Positions 22,881 to 34,485 of a DNA stretch of 64,000 nt are shown here, piece by piece. Made by a program: the position numbers and the translations under genes. This stretch comes from Monodelphis domestica. Its lineage: Eukaryota; Chordata; Mammalia; Didelphimorphia; Didelphidae. Location of the stretch: positions 17,359,755 through 17,423,754 of the forward strand of contig NC_077232.1 in the NCBI RefSeq assembly GCF_027887165.1, in the 5' to 3' direction. The stretch's first letter is position 1. Each line of letters opens with the position of its first letter. The notes beneath the pieces were generated by a model. The model did no database searches. It was not told the origin of the DNA and saw only the letters and a list, made by a program, of their open reading frames with translations.

Positions 22881-25060
22881 TGGTATCTTTTTTAATCTTC
22901 TGTGAATTTTGCTATTTTGTGGCTTTGTAATGTAATTTTCTATTTCTTTTAAATTCTCATTTATGCTATCACATATTTATGTTCTAATAATTCTTTTTTT
23001 GTTGAATTTATTTTCCTTATTTATCTTTTTATCTTAGTTAATTTTTATTTATTTATAATATTTATTTTATAATTTATAATATTTTATAATTTACAACAAT
23101 TATTTTATTTATTTAACTATTTATAATAATCACATTCTAAATTTTTTAAAAGTTTCTCAAAGAACTAGCTTTAAAGTCTGTTGAAACAAATTTTTGGTCT
23201 TTTTGTTTTCCATTTTATATATTTGTCCTCTCATCAAGTTTTCCTATTTATGCATTACTGTGGGTTTATTTTTTATTTTTTTTCTTTTGATTCTTTTTAA
23301 TCACACATTTGATATATTATTGTCTTTTAACATTATGTTTTAATTGTTATAATATTCTGCAAAGGACAACTTTTGTGGTATCTCAGAAATTTTGGTGTAA
23401 AATTTCATCATAATCATTCTCTTTCACATAGTTATCATTTCTATCCTCACCTGTAGATTATAACTGTCTCCATTTGTATCCATATATTTTGCTTGTGTTC
23501 TTTTTATTCACTATTTTTTTATTGAATTATGGTCTAAAAATGATGTTTAGTGGTTTTGCATTTTTGCCTATAATTTGTACTCAAAAACATCATCTTTTTT
23601 TTAAGTCATCATGTGGTGCTGAGCAATATGTATATTCTTTAGTGTTCTCATTTAGAAGTTGCCATAAGTATTTCAGTTTTGAATTATCCATCTGTTAAAA
23701 TCTATATTTTTATTTACTTCCTTTTGAATTAATTTTGCCTATCAGAGAGAAATGTTGAAGTTTCATAATTATTGTGTTACTGTCATTACCTTTTTGAATT
23801 TGAATTCATTTTTCCTATATAAATTTAAATGCTCTAATATTTAGAGCAAATATATTTAATACTAATATTGATTCATTGTTACTTTCTTTTAAGAATAACA
23901 TACTTTTCCTTTTCTAGAACTCTTAAAATTATGTTTTTGTTTTTATTTGATAGCATAATTATAATTTCAGCTTCATCAATTTCTCTTATGCTAATAGATT
24001 TTGTTCTTATTTCTATTTTTAAATTTTACATATTTTCATTTTTAGTTGTTTCTTGAACTAAACATATTCTTGGGGTTTTTTCATATTCATTTTGTAACTA
24101 CCTTTTTGTTGGATTATTTAATCCATTAACATTTAAAACGGTAATTGCTAAATTTAAATTTCTCTATTTACATATTATTGATTTTTATTCCCATTCACAT
24201 TTTTTGTTCCTACAATAAGTTTTTCTTCCACCACTTTGAAGCAAATTTTCTCCAATGAGTTCTATTTTCCTTCCCAATTCCTGTTTATCTACTTCATTAC
24301 ATATTCTTTGAATTTACTTACATTCTTAATCTCTCTTTCTTCAAGTCATTTTTCCTCCCCCTTTTTTCTCTTTCCTTGTTTAAGAGAAGATAATTTCCAA
24401 ATGTTCAAATTCCCCTGAGATAAAACCCATTATAAGATTCCTGCCTCATACTGAATGTTAACCTCTTCTCCCATGAGAATGTTCATTAGTGAAATCCTTT
24501 ATTTTTCCCTTCTCAAGAAATAAACTTCCCCCCCCATTAATACCTATACCCAAAATCATCCCTTCCATTGCCTATGTCCATTTCTGTTTCTACTCTCAAA
24601 CATATATATGGAAGGAAAAGTAGATTTCACTTCACTGTTCATCTATTGATGTCATAAGGGTACATAACTCTTTTCCTTCAATTTCTTATCTCCTCTATCC
24701 CAATTAAAACTTTTTAATGTTATTCCCTCCCACAAATGATATTAACTCACTTAAAGGGACCAGAAGACTTAATCCATAGACTATTAATTCAACTTTTTAA
24801 ACTTTCCTTTTCCTGATTCTTTATGTTCCCCTAAAATCCTTACCCCATTGGTCCTTTTTGTTCCTTGGTGATCCTACTTTCTTCTTTCCTTCATCTTGTA
24901 TGACTTTCTCTTTTTTTCCAAGAAAAAGCTTAAATATAACAGTTTGCTTCATTATTTAGGATATTTTTGACGAATATACATACTTGCCTTTCTTGTGCAG
25001 TTTTTTAGTACAATTGCAATATGAATATGAGACAATTTCTGTGGAAGAGATAGAATGCAG
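22881..25060 (-). repeat. L1 LINE fragment, antisense, ORF2 region
   Basis: The T-rich plus strand follows the order of an antisense L1 ORF2: 'tcatgtggtgctgagcaata' with 'tgtatattctt', then 'tgttgaagtttcataattat', then 'ttaatccattaacatttaaa', as remembered from mammalian L1s. It is heavily decayed and the small open frames in it are chance. The part 24430-25060 fits less well and may be lineage-specific L1 sequence. Confidence 0.6.
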
Positions 25061-27379
25061 GAATGATTCACATACCCCTCTTGTTGAATGTCTGTCTTTT
25101 TGCATTGATGGCTAGATTCAGGTCTTTAAGATATGTCAGTTTGGGTTGCAGAATGAATTTCTTTGTATTTCAAAATACATTATTCAATTTCTCTTCCCTG
25201 TTTACTCATGGATGAAAAGTAATTTTGCAAGTTGTTGGGGGTTTTTCTTGTCAATTGCAAAATTAGTCAGAGGTCCAGAATAAATCGGTAAGGTTTAGAG
25301 ATAGGAGTGCTAATCTGTAAATCCTCAGTTCACATCCTTTCTCTGAAACTTAAAAGCCACATTCTGATGGCCAAGTCACTAAACCTTGACTGAAATTCAG
25401 TTTTCACATTTTTAATGGAGCAATCTATAAAAAACACTATTACTATGAAGAATTTTGCATATGGTAAATCATATAAATGAATGCCAACTATTTTGAATGA
25501 AGGGTGTCTTTCTAATATCAAATGTGATGGGAACTCTAATAGGTAGAGGTGATTTTCAAATGTATTTGAGCAAATGAGATTTTCTTTTCCATTTGTCTTT
25601 AGCTATTCCTAGCATGCTCTAGCAGTCCACTGATGCTTAGATTTAATTAATCATATGTAAACAATACATTATAAGGACATTTTCCTAATATTTCATTTAT
25701 GTCTAGGATCTTTGATTTCATTCATAGAGCTCTCTCCTTTATTCATGCATATTGGAGTCTCCGTGTCTAAGAAAGTAATACTTTTATGGTTAGGAAGGAA
25801 ATAAGCATATTATTGGCCAATACTTTCTTGATGAGATTCCCCATCTAGTCATACACATACTCCATCACTGAGCCTGGCCTAAAAGCCTCCCCAACTTGAT
25901 AGGAGTTGGGTCAGAGTTGACTCTTTGCTAATATAGCCTTTGATAATTCAAGCTTATCTCCATTCCATCATGAGATATTTGAGCAGAAAGGTCATGGGAG
26001 AATTCCTCTTTAATATCATAGCAACAAAACTTTTACTCATCCATCTTCCTGCAGTGGGGAAAATTAAATAGATGGTGAGTATATTACCAATAGTACAAGA
26101 CTGAACCCTTGAGTATAATCAGTGACAATGACAAATAGTTCTGGATTTAGGATCAGAAGACTGAAGTTCCAATCCAGCTTCTATAGTTCCCCTATTGTGG
26201 TCTTGGAGAATTTTCTTAAGTCATCTTGGCCTCTGTTGATATGTAAAAAGATAGCTGTGGACTAAATGATCTGTAAGTCCCTTAAATTTCTTAATCTTTG
26301 GGAACTATTTGCAATCCCATGCTCATTCTGGAAATTAATGGAAAAATATAAAAATACATACTCCAATTCTGCTTCATTTCATTCCCCATTTGTCTCATTC
26401 CCTTTGGCAATCATGCTGATTAGTCTTCCTAATTTAAAAAAAAAATCTCCATAGTGTGTCAAAAGGAGAATAATTTTCAGGCTGTGGAAGAAGCATCATT
26501 GACATTGGAATCCATGAAACTGTGGGTCCTTTTCCAGCTCATGCCTTGGATCTGCTCTTCTATTTCAGAGATCTGAGAAAGGGAGAAAATTCTCAGAGGG
26601 CCTTCAAGAATACCTGACTTTTCTTCAAAAATATTCTTTGGAGGTTCTCTCTACGGGATTTTCTCAAACTGAAAAAAATTCCCAGGAGAGGCTGTTGATG
26701 ATAAGGAAAGTAAATAAACAAATAATTTAGTTAAATATCTTTATGGAGAGATGAAGGAAAGTTATGGGATAAGTCCAATGGGAGCAAATATAGTCCTTGC
26801 CAAAAAGAGTGTTTAGGGAGGAAATAAGCTGTAGTAGAAAGATCAATGGATTTGGAGTCAGGAGACTCAAGACTGAATATTGTCTTTGGCACCTCTTAGT
26901 TGTGTGACCTTAAGGAAGTCAGTTTACTTTCCATTGCCTCAGTTTCTCATCTATACTAATGATGTAGTTTAATGATATGGACACTAAACAATTTTTCTGC
27001 TTGATGTCTTTGTTCCTATGACCTAGAAGAAATGCCTCCCCTGTTGGGACCTCAGCTTCATCATCTACCAAATGAATGGATCAGTCAACTAGTTTCAAAT
27101 ACCTACTCTGTGCAGGCACTATGCTAGATGCTAGAAATATAAATAGGAAACAGTGCTGGCCCTAAAGGAGCTTATAGTTTATTCATTGACTTTGATTTAC
27201 CTTCCAACTCTAAACCTCATTGTTCCAGACTAGGGAGGAATGGAATCCATATGATGTCAAGTAAATAATGTGAGTAATATAGTGGAAAACCACCCCTTAC
27301 TTTTATCCAAGTGGCCATCAGATTCCTACTTTGAAAGAGTTCCTAAAACCAATAGACAGATTGTTGGTGTATATTGCAA
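25061..27379. other. Gene-free stretch with MIR-like SINEs
   Basis: Two MIR-type SINEs are visible. One is at 26125-26290, with 'atttaggatcagaagactga'. The better one is at 26820-26970, with 'ggatttggagtcaggagact', 'ttgtgtgacctt' and 'cctcagtttctcatct'. The rest shows no gene or named repeat. Confidence 0.5.
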
Positions 27380-27883
27380 GATAATTAAAACCCTCATGAT
27401 AAAAAGCAAATTCTCAGGTGACTCAAAGAATAATTAGAAACAAAGAAGACTCCATAGCTAGCACAGACTCCATAGAAAAGGAAAGAATTCTGGCCAGTGG
27501 GGCTATTAGTTCACACTTCCAGAAGTGTTTTGCTGCTGGGATAAAATATTCCTTTGCTAATGTCATCAGGGTGAACATGTTCCTCATTTAGGCACTGGAG
27601 GGCACTCAGTCCATTTCTTTCTGATCATGGAGTCAAGAAAGTCTATTCATATTCAAGAATATTAACAATCACAGAACTGCAAAAACCCTCCAAATACAGA
27701 ATGTCAGAACTACAGGTGACTTTGGACCATAGAAAATTAGACTGAGAAAAGACATCCATACATAAGATATAAGATGTGAAAAGGGCCATGGAACCTGGAA
27801 TATGGGATCTTAAAGACAGAAAAGACATTAGAAAACATTTAGTTCATTTTAAAGTTTGGGAAACTGAGCGAGTCTCAGACCAG
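27380..27883. other. Diverged relative of segment X in the OR-4 unit
   Basis: 27380-27620 is a distant match to segment X (9393-9866 and 12855-13340): 'tctcaggtgactcaaagaat' and 'cctttgctaatgtcatcagg'. It shows that the OR-4 unit is an older copy of the same duplicating block. A SINE-like piece follows at 27690-27870. Confidence 0.45.
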
Positions 27884-28332
27884 TGCTTTTTCCTGAGCTA
27901 GTCAGGAGTTCAGAGGCCTCAACCAAGGGGTCTCTTCAGGAAAAAAAAAAACAAAAAACAAGGAAAAGGGGAGTCAGCCTTATCACTCACCATCTGATGG
28001 TCTAAGGGTAGCAGTCTGAAGTCTCATGCTTGAGCTCCTCCAGGGTCGAGTTCCAAGGCCACGTTCCACAGCCAAGTTCCCCCACAGGAAGTGATCCAAA
28101 ATATAAAGGAAATTCTTTATGTCACTTCCTGTGTCTTACATGTACCAATGGTGACTTAAACTTGGCTTCAGCGGCCCCAGGGGTCAGACAGTTGTTTCTG
28201 ATTTGTCACTTGCTAGCACATGCAGGTCACAGACCATTCTCTCCCACATTTAATCCTTAAGTGGGGGTGTATACATTCCTGGTTGCTATCATTCTAAAGA
28301 CTAAGCAGGGTGGAGTAAAATTAAAATTCACA
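27884..28332 (-). mobile_element. Solo LTR fossil, minus strand
   Basis: On the minus strand the sequence starts TGTGAATTTTAATTTTAC and ends GGAAAAAGCA, about 449 bp. It is the same family as the 3' LTR at 44164-44518: both share 'catgtgctagcaagtgacaa' and 'gtgagtgataag.ctgactcc'. No internal part remains, so it looks like a solo LTR. I could not settle a target duplication. Confidence 0.6.
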
Positions 28333-28797
28333 GCAACCTTAGGCAAATCACTCTCCTGGCCTCGGTCTCTTCCAGTTTATAAAGGTTAGACTTTGAGAAA
28401 ACCTAAAGTCTCTTCTTATTCCAGAGAGATGCCAATGATTCCTAATTCTAAAAGTAGTCAAGAGCAACTCATGTTTCAGAAATCAAAAGCCAGAAGAAAA
28501 CTTCCCCATTCCATTGGATGTAAGCAAAGCCACGTAAAAAGCCCACATGTAAGGTTATAGAGGAAGAGGATGGGATATCTTATTAGAGGGATTGACTAGT
28601 ATATCAATGTAACTAGAAGGAGAATTGATATGAAATACGATTGACAATGTAGGGGAAACTCAAACTGTGGAATATTTTCATGCCAGGCTAAGAGTTTTAA
28701 ATTTATCATAGAGGCAAGAAGAAGCCACGGAATGTTGCTTGTTAGGGAACTGAGCAAATTAATCATTTTCTGCCTTCCTATTTTTCTCTCAACATAG
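28333..28797. other. Intron remnant before OR-4
   Basis: It contains a short L2-like piece at 28655-28740 ('atgccaggctaagagtttta'), the counterpart of the pieces just before OR-1, OR-2 and OR-3. It ends in a pyrimidine tract with TAG at 28795-28797, the old 3' splice site. Confidence 0.5.
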
Positions 28798-28803
28798 CAA
28801 AGG

Positions 28804-29695
28804 ATGTGGGGAAAAAATGAGACTTCTATCACCATGTTCATTCTGTAAGGAATCTCAGACAAACCCAAGCTGAACACTGTCCATTCTTTTATATTCTTCA
28901 GAATCTATCTCATGGCTTTGCTCTGGAAACTGAGTCTGATTATCCTTATCAGGAGTGACTCCCATCTTTCTTCCCCCAGGTACTTCTTCCTCATTTTCCC
29001 GTCCTTCATCGATATCTGCTATTCTTCCTCTATTAACCAAAGAATGTCCTCCAACTTCTTCCTGGGAGACCCCCCCCCCCAAAAAAAAGCATTTCCTCCT
29101 TCCCTGTGCCATTCAGTATTTTGCTATGGCCTGAATGGAATGAGTTGAGTGCCACCTTCTGGCCATCATCATGTATGACCACTATGTGGCCATCTGTAGC
29201 CCACAAAGATATTCTACCATCATTCATCTGCCTATCAGTGGGAAGATGGTGGCTAAGCCTCTGTGGCTGAACTGCTCAGTAGTCCAATTCAAACAACTGG
29301 GTTCCATTTCCATTTCTGAGGGTCAAATATTATTGAATATTTTTCTATGAGGTGTCTCAGATCAAGGCTCTTTATTAGTCAAACAATAGTATTGGGGGTG
29401 GTTATTTTCTTTGTATTGTTTTCATTCTTCATTATCTTCATGTCTTATGGCTATATCAGAGTCTATCCTGATAATGTCCTCCACCAAAGGAGGTGTGAAA
29501 GTCCTTAACAGCTGTGCCTCTCACCTACCTCTCTGACCTCTTCTCTGGGGCTGGTCTCTCTGCAGATCTGTCGTGGTTGGCACCTGGACAATGTTCTGTC
29601 TGTCTTCTAAGTCATGCTCATCCCTGTGATGTATAGCCTCAGGAATAAGGAGATCAAACTCTGAAGAGCCTGATGAAAAGGGAAACTCTGCCTGA
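28804..29695 (+). pseudogene. Olfactory receptor OR-4, decayed pseudogene
   Basis: ATG 28804 opens MWGKNETS, with the usual N-glycosylation site. A TAA stop falls at codon 15 (28846-28848). The TM1-TM2 part is readable (LIILIRSDSHL, SFIDICYSSS). A run of C then A at about 29070-29088 shifts the frame. The TM3 motif reads as MYDHYVAI, not DRY. Further stops and deletions affect outer loop 2, TM5, TM6 and TM7. The end aligns with the OR-2 C-terminus near 29690. It is the oldest plus-strand member and cannot make a receptor. Confidence 0.9.
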
Positions 29696-30144
29696 AAAAT
29701 TATTCTTTCACATGTCTTTATTATCATTCCTTTAGAATGACCTTAATGCTAATTTTATAAGATGATGGCCTCTGATAAGATTGGTATAGGCAAGACCCAT
29801 TATACAAACTCCTTACTCTTACAAAGATGGGATTTGAGAGGTTGGTGATGGGGCTCACAGCTAATATATGTCAGACAGAACTTAAGGCCTAGGCCAACCC
29901 TCCATCTTTTTACACTAAATTTCATTTTATCAATAATTCATAGCTTTTCAGTGAACTTTTGTCAATAGAAAAATAAATCATACAAGAATTTTTGACTTGA
30001 AAATACTTTGGTTATCCATTAAGTGAGAATGAGTGATAACAGATAATGGGTTTGTACAAAACTTTTTAGTTTGATATATTCAAAATTATTCATTTTACAT
30101 GTTGCTATGTTCTCTATCTCTTTTTTGGTCTTAAGTTCTTCCCT
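29696..30144. other. 3' flank of OR-4
   Basis: AT-rich non-coding sequence with faint similarity to the 3' flanks of the other ORs ('tcacatgtctttattatcat'). No gene. Confidence 0.4.
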
Positions 30145-31195
30145 TTTTTTAAACCCTTACCTTCCTTCTGTTACAGATAAAAGAGTGGTTGCCTTAAACT
30201 GTGACCGCGAAAATATGGTTTCAAGACATTCTCTTGAGTTAAATCAAATATAAAGTGGTCACCAGGGAAAAATTCCCAAATATGAAATATACCCAAGTCA
30301 GCTAGGTTTTTATGGAGATTTTAACTAATACAAATAAGGAATTAATGAAAGAGAGAGAATAAGAGGAAACAATGAGAAAAGGGCTAGGCCAGCCCAGGCC
30401 AGCCTAGTCCCAAGCCCTAAGAGAGAAATCAGACAGTCTTTAATCCATTCACCACAAGATTTGTCCCAAGCAAGATTCTAGTGTTCAGAGAGACCCACCA
30501 GTTCATCTCCTGAGCTACACTTCAGCTTCCAAGGCTGAATTTTTCCCAGAGGCCTTCTGATTCTCCTTTTTAAAAGGAGAATTTTCTCCTATGTCACCTC
30601 CCCTAAATTCTCACATCTACCAATCACAGTAGATGTTTTATACAGGACTGACCATTCTTAATTAACACCTTCTTTAGTTCTCAACTTCTCTGGGTAGACT
30701 AAAACTTCTAAGTAAGTTCACCCTCTTTGCCCCTTGCAAGTTTGAAAGTTGCCTGACCTTTATAGGTACTTATCACCCTTTTGTATTAGATCTAAAAATA
30801 GACCCAGCTTAAGGTTTTTAACTTTACTTTAAGTATGGGTTAAGTACTTTTCATTGTTCAGTAAAGAGTTTACAACTTCATCTTCCCCTAAAGTATGCTT
30901 AAATATGGGTGGAGTAGAGTTCTCACATTCCTGACTAAGTCCCTTCATTGTTTAAAATGGGGAATGGTCGTAACCAAGTGTTCTGAATTAGGGTCTGAGA
31001 ATTTTTAAGATTCACACTTCTTGGAATCAGTACTATGTATTGGTTCCAAGGCAGAAGAGTGGTAAGGACTAGGCAATGTGGGTTATTACTTGCCCAGGGT
31101 CACACAGCTGGGCAGTGTCTGAGGTCAGATTTGAACCCAGGGCCTCCCCTCTCTGGGCCTGACTCTCAACCCACTGAGCTACCCAGCTGCCCCCT
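30145..31195 (-). repeat. Marsupial CORE-SINE split by an LTR
   Basis: 30145-30168 holds the start ('ttttttaaacccttaccttc') and 31017-31195 the rest ('tattggttccaaggcagaag' to 'gagctacccagctgcccc') of one SINE. The LTR at 30169-31016 lies between them. Confidence 0.85.
30169..31016 (-). mobile_element. Solo LTR (ERV1-like) inside a SINE
   Basis: 848 bp beginning TGTTACAG and ending GATTCACA, flanked by CTTC at 30165-30168 and 31017-31020. The 4-bp target duplication is typical of gammaretrovirus-like ERVs. The minus strand is the likely sense strand: it starts TGTGAATCTTAAAAAT, much like the LTR at 27884-28332, and has TATA-like words. The host SINE is cut cleanly, which confirms the edges. 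Confidence 0.75.
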
Positions 31196-31389
31196 CTTCC
31201 TTTTTCTATAAATCTGACAGGCAAACTATTCTGTTTCCCTATTTTACTTATGGTATTATCCTTCATGTATAAATCATATACCCATTTTGACCTTATCTTG
31301 GCATATAAGGTGTGAGATATTGGTGTCTAACTAGTGTCCGCCATACTATTTTTCAGTTTTCCCAGCAGTTTTTGTCAATTAAATCTAAT

Positions 31390-32215
31390 GTTCTCAACAT
31401 GATTATAGAGGATGAGAATCTGCAAAAGAAAATCGGCGATAAAAGACAACCAGAAGATGGTTGACAACTATAATGAAATAACCATCTGGCTAGATGAGAA
31501 CCAGACTGCCAAGAAGAAAGAATTTGAGCATTCACAGAAAAGCTCAAAGTAGATCTTTAACTCCATTATTACTAAGCTGTTCTGTAGTGTAAGGGGCATT
31601 CCAGGAGGTATGCATGCTTGTACTCAGCAGGTGGAGCAGACTCATGTTAGAGCACTTCTTCTGGAGTGACCTTTGAAGCGATTGAGCGAATGCACCAGAA
31701 GAAAAACCATTCCAAGCAGCTTTCCAGAAATGGAAGGACTCACATTTGTAGCCAGGGCAGTAGTAGTTTAGAACCTTTAAGCTACTATGGAAATCTGGAC
31801 ATTCTGAATACTTGAATATTTGCAGAGGGACAGAAGGTATCAACTTCTACACCTCTGTCACCCAGGCCCATTTGGAAGACTTGAGTTCTGACCTCTTCCA
31901 TGGCATCAGGTCTTCCAAATGGGCCTGGGTGACAGAGGTGTAGAAGTTGATGCCTTCATAGAGGGAGTCAGTGTCAGCCCTCGCCTGGGAACTGGAAGAG
32001 AGAGTGTGCTTTGTGTGTTCACAAGAGATATGCAGACACCCCTCTTATTATCAATGATGTCCTTTTGCTTTCACTTTATCTCAGCAATGAAATGATTGAC
32101 CATGTGGTTGTCAAAGACTTCCCATCCCCAGCTGTGGCCTTGACTTCAAATATACCATCTACAATTATAAGAATGGAGACATAAAAAGTACGACCTCCAA
32201 GATCAAAGATCAATA
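31390..32215. pseudogene. HSPA8: HSPA8 (HSC70) retropseudogene, rearranged
   Basis: On the plus strand, 31400-31610 encodes broken HSC70 C-terminus: [12 protein letters not shown], then [20 protein letters not shown]. It runs on to about 31822 in recognisable HSPA8 3' UTR ('attctgaatacttgaatatt'). Then 31833-31890 reads [17 protein letters not shown] on plus. 31900-32215 encodes the preceding part on the minus strand: [61 protein letters not shown]. There are no introns and several stops and frame breaks. It is thus a processed copy whose ATPase-domain half is inverted and lies after the 3' UTR. It makes no protein. Confidence 0.85.
31833..31957. repeat. 48-bp inverted repeat (hairpin) within the HSPA8 pseudogene
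   Basis: 31833-31880 and 31910-31957 are reverse complements with one mismatch, around a 29-base loop. Both arms encode the same EGINFYTSV...LEDL piece of HSC70, so the hairpin is the junction of the inverted segment. Confidence 0.9.
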
Positions 32216-32934
32216 TGTTTTTCTCATAAACCCCAAAATTTCACAAAAGAAAAGCATGTTTGTTTTAGGAAATCTATTAGAGCATGAAAAGTAATTTAGA
32301 ACTGGGGTTACAGAGTAAGAGAGAATTAAGTGTGTTATTCTCAGAATGATATTCAACTTGTACCCCATTTTCTTGGGACAGAGGCACCCATTTGGGATCC
32401 CAGTTGAGAGGATGTGGAGGGGTAGTTTGTTACCTTTTGTTGAATGTTTATCTGGAGCATTCTGGGACAAGCCTGAGAAAGTACAGAGATCCCTGATTCA
32501 AGGGCAATAAACAATTCAGTTACTTTTTTGTATCTCTAAAGGATGATAAAGGATGTTACATGTAACTCTTCTTTTGTATATTGTGGTTTCTTACTTTACT
32601 ATACTTTGAAACAAGCCTACATGATTAATTTGTAAGTCTAGGCCCAAAGATGAAATGTGTGGACATAGAAGGGAGGGGGGGAGTTACATTGGGATCCTAT
32701 AAAAGGTATGTTTTTGTACCCAAACATTTGCATTTGCCATTAGGGCATCTTTCTCCTTTCATGAAAGAAAGAAAATTGCTGCTTTCCTCCATTCTTGTTC
32801 TCTGACTTTTGTTTATCTAAGTAAGTGGGGCATTCATGCTTGTTAATCCCACTCAAGAGGATTCTTGTTTAGGTATGAGTTAGACTGCATAACCCCTGAG
32901 GCACCTTCCCACTCTGAAATTTTGTGTTACTAAA
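32216..32934. other. Gene-free stretch, possibly LTR-like
   Basis: Around 32670-32720 a purine-rich run is followed by 'gggatcctataaaaggtatg', which could be an LTR promoter. I find no terminal repeats or target duplication, so this is only a suspicion. Confidence 0.25.
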
Positions 32935-33830
32935 AACAAGAAACAGAGAATTCTCATAATTAGAGAAATTCAAATCAAAACAACCCTGAGGTATCACCTT
33001 ACACCTAGCAGATTGGCTAACATGACAGCAAAGGAAAGTAATGAATGCTGGAGGGGATGTGGCAAAGTAGGGACATTAATGAATTGCTGGTGGAGTTGTG
33101 AATTGATCCAATCATTCTAGAAGGCAATTTGGAACTATGATCAAAGGACACAAAAAGACTGTCTGCCCTTTGATCCAGCCATAGCACTGCTGGGTTTATA
33201 CCCCCAAAGAAATAATAAGGAAAAGACTTAAACAAAATATTCATAGCTGCGCTCTTTTGTGCTGCCCAAAAAACTGGAAAATGATGGGATGCGCTTCAAT
33301 TGGGAAATGGCTGAACACATTGTGTATCTGATGGTGATGGAATACTATTGTGCTCAAAGGAACTGGAGGAATTCCATGTGAACTGGAAAGACCTGCATGA
33401 ACTGATACAGAGTGAAAGGAGCAGACCAGGAGAACATTGTACACAAAGATGGATACATTATAGCATGATCGAATGTAACTGACTTTGCTACTAGCAGCAA
33501 TGCAATGATCCATGACATTTCTAGAGAACTTATGAGAAAGAACACTATCCACATCCAGAGAAAGAACTGTGGGAGAAGAAACACAGAAGAAAAACAACAG
33601 CTTGATCACATGGGTTGATGGAGATATCATTGGGGGTGTAGACTCTAAATAATCACCACTGCAAATATTAACAATAGGGAAATAGATCTTGATCAATGAC
33701 ACATGCAAAACCGAGTGGAATTGCTCTTTGGCTATGGGAGGAAGGTGGAAGGAGTGGAGAGAAAGAATATGAATCATGTAATTGTGGAAATATAATCTAA
33801 ATTAATTAAGTAAAATTTTTCAAATTAAAA
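32935..33830 (+). repeat. L1 LINE 3' end
   Basis: The order is the well-known L1 3' text: 'aaccctgaggtatcacctta', 'tgctggaggggatgtggcaa', 'ccctttgatccagccatagc', 'ctgggtttatacccccaaag', then 'ggaatactattgtgctcaaa' and the marsupial tail to an A-rich end near 33830. It is 5'-truncated. The long minus-strand frame (33241-33777) is antisense to it and not a gene. Confidence 0.85.
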
Positions 33831-33899
33831 AAAACAAGAGAATTTTCTATAGGAGAGAAATCTCTATAAAGCTTTCTGGAGAGATAATGGTAATAACAC

Positions 33900-34030
33900 T
33901 AGAGATGAAGTGTGATCTAGTGAATATAACACTGCCCTTAGAGTCAAGAAAAGCTGAGTTCAAGTCCCATCTCTGGCTGTGTGTTCCTGGTCAAGTCACT
34001 TAATCTCTCAGTGTCCTACTGAGTAAGATA
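33900..34030 (+). repeat. MIR-type SINE
   Basis: It contains 'cccttagagtcaagaaaagc', 'gagttcaagtccca', 'gtcaagtcacttaatctctc' and the start of the tail. Confidence 0.7.
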
Positions 34031-34039
34031 AAATGAATG

Positions 34040-34485
34040 GCCACAAAATTCCCCACTTAACGAAAATAAACCAGAGTCAGAAAGCAAGAGTGAAGGAAGA
34101 CATCAGTTTTTATTCCTTCTGTGAAAGCAGGAAGTTCCTAACGGCAAGGTGCCTGGCATTTCACTAAGTCCAGGCAAAACTGTCTACACTTTACCCCTTA
34201 ATTGTCTCTTATCTGTATACTGGATCCTGTCCCTCCTTGTACTGAGTTTACATCCCAGGGACATACCCTTGAGACCCTCTGGTTAAGGAGAAAGACAACC
34301 CTGCTAGGTTATACCTCATCAAACCTTGCTAACAAATAACACCAAGATAAGGGGTTTTATTTCTCAATTTACACTAGTACCTTTAATATCAGAAAAAGGA
34401 AGTCAATCTCAGTCTCAGTGCCAAGCCTAACTAACACTAATTCTCATGAATCCAGGATTTGGGACCAATTTCTCATTCCCCAATG
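34040..34485 (-). mobile_element. LTR-like sequence, minus strand
   Basis: On the minus strand it begins TGGGGAATGAGAAATTGG and has AATAAAA about 70 bases before its end near GTGGGGAATTTTGTGG. It interrupts the tail of the MIR at 33900-34030. This fits a solo LTR, but the ends are not fixed. Confidence 0.4.

Noticed and set aside
32500-32900. LTR in the stretch after the HSPA8 pseudogene
   Set aside because: A TATA-like word and purine run are present, but no terminal repeat, target duplication or empty site could be found, so it is only mentioned as a suspicion.
33241-33777. 178-residue minus-strand frame
   Set aside because: It is antisense to the 3' end of an L1 and has no protein family signature.
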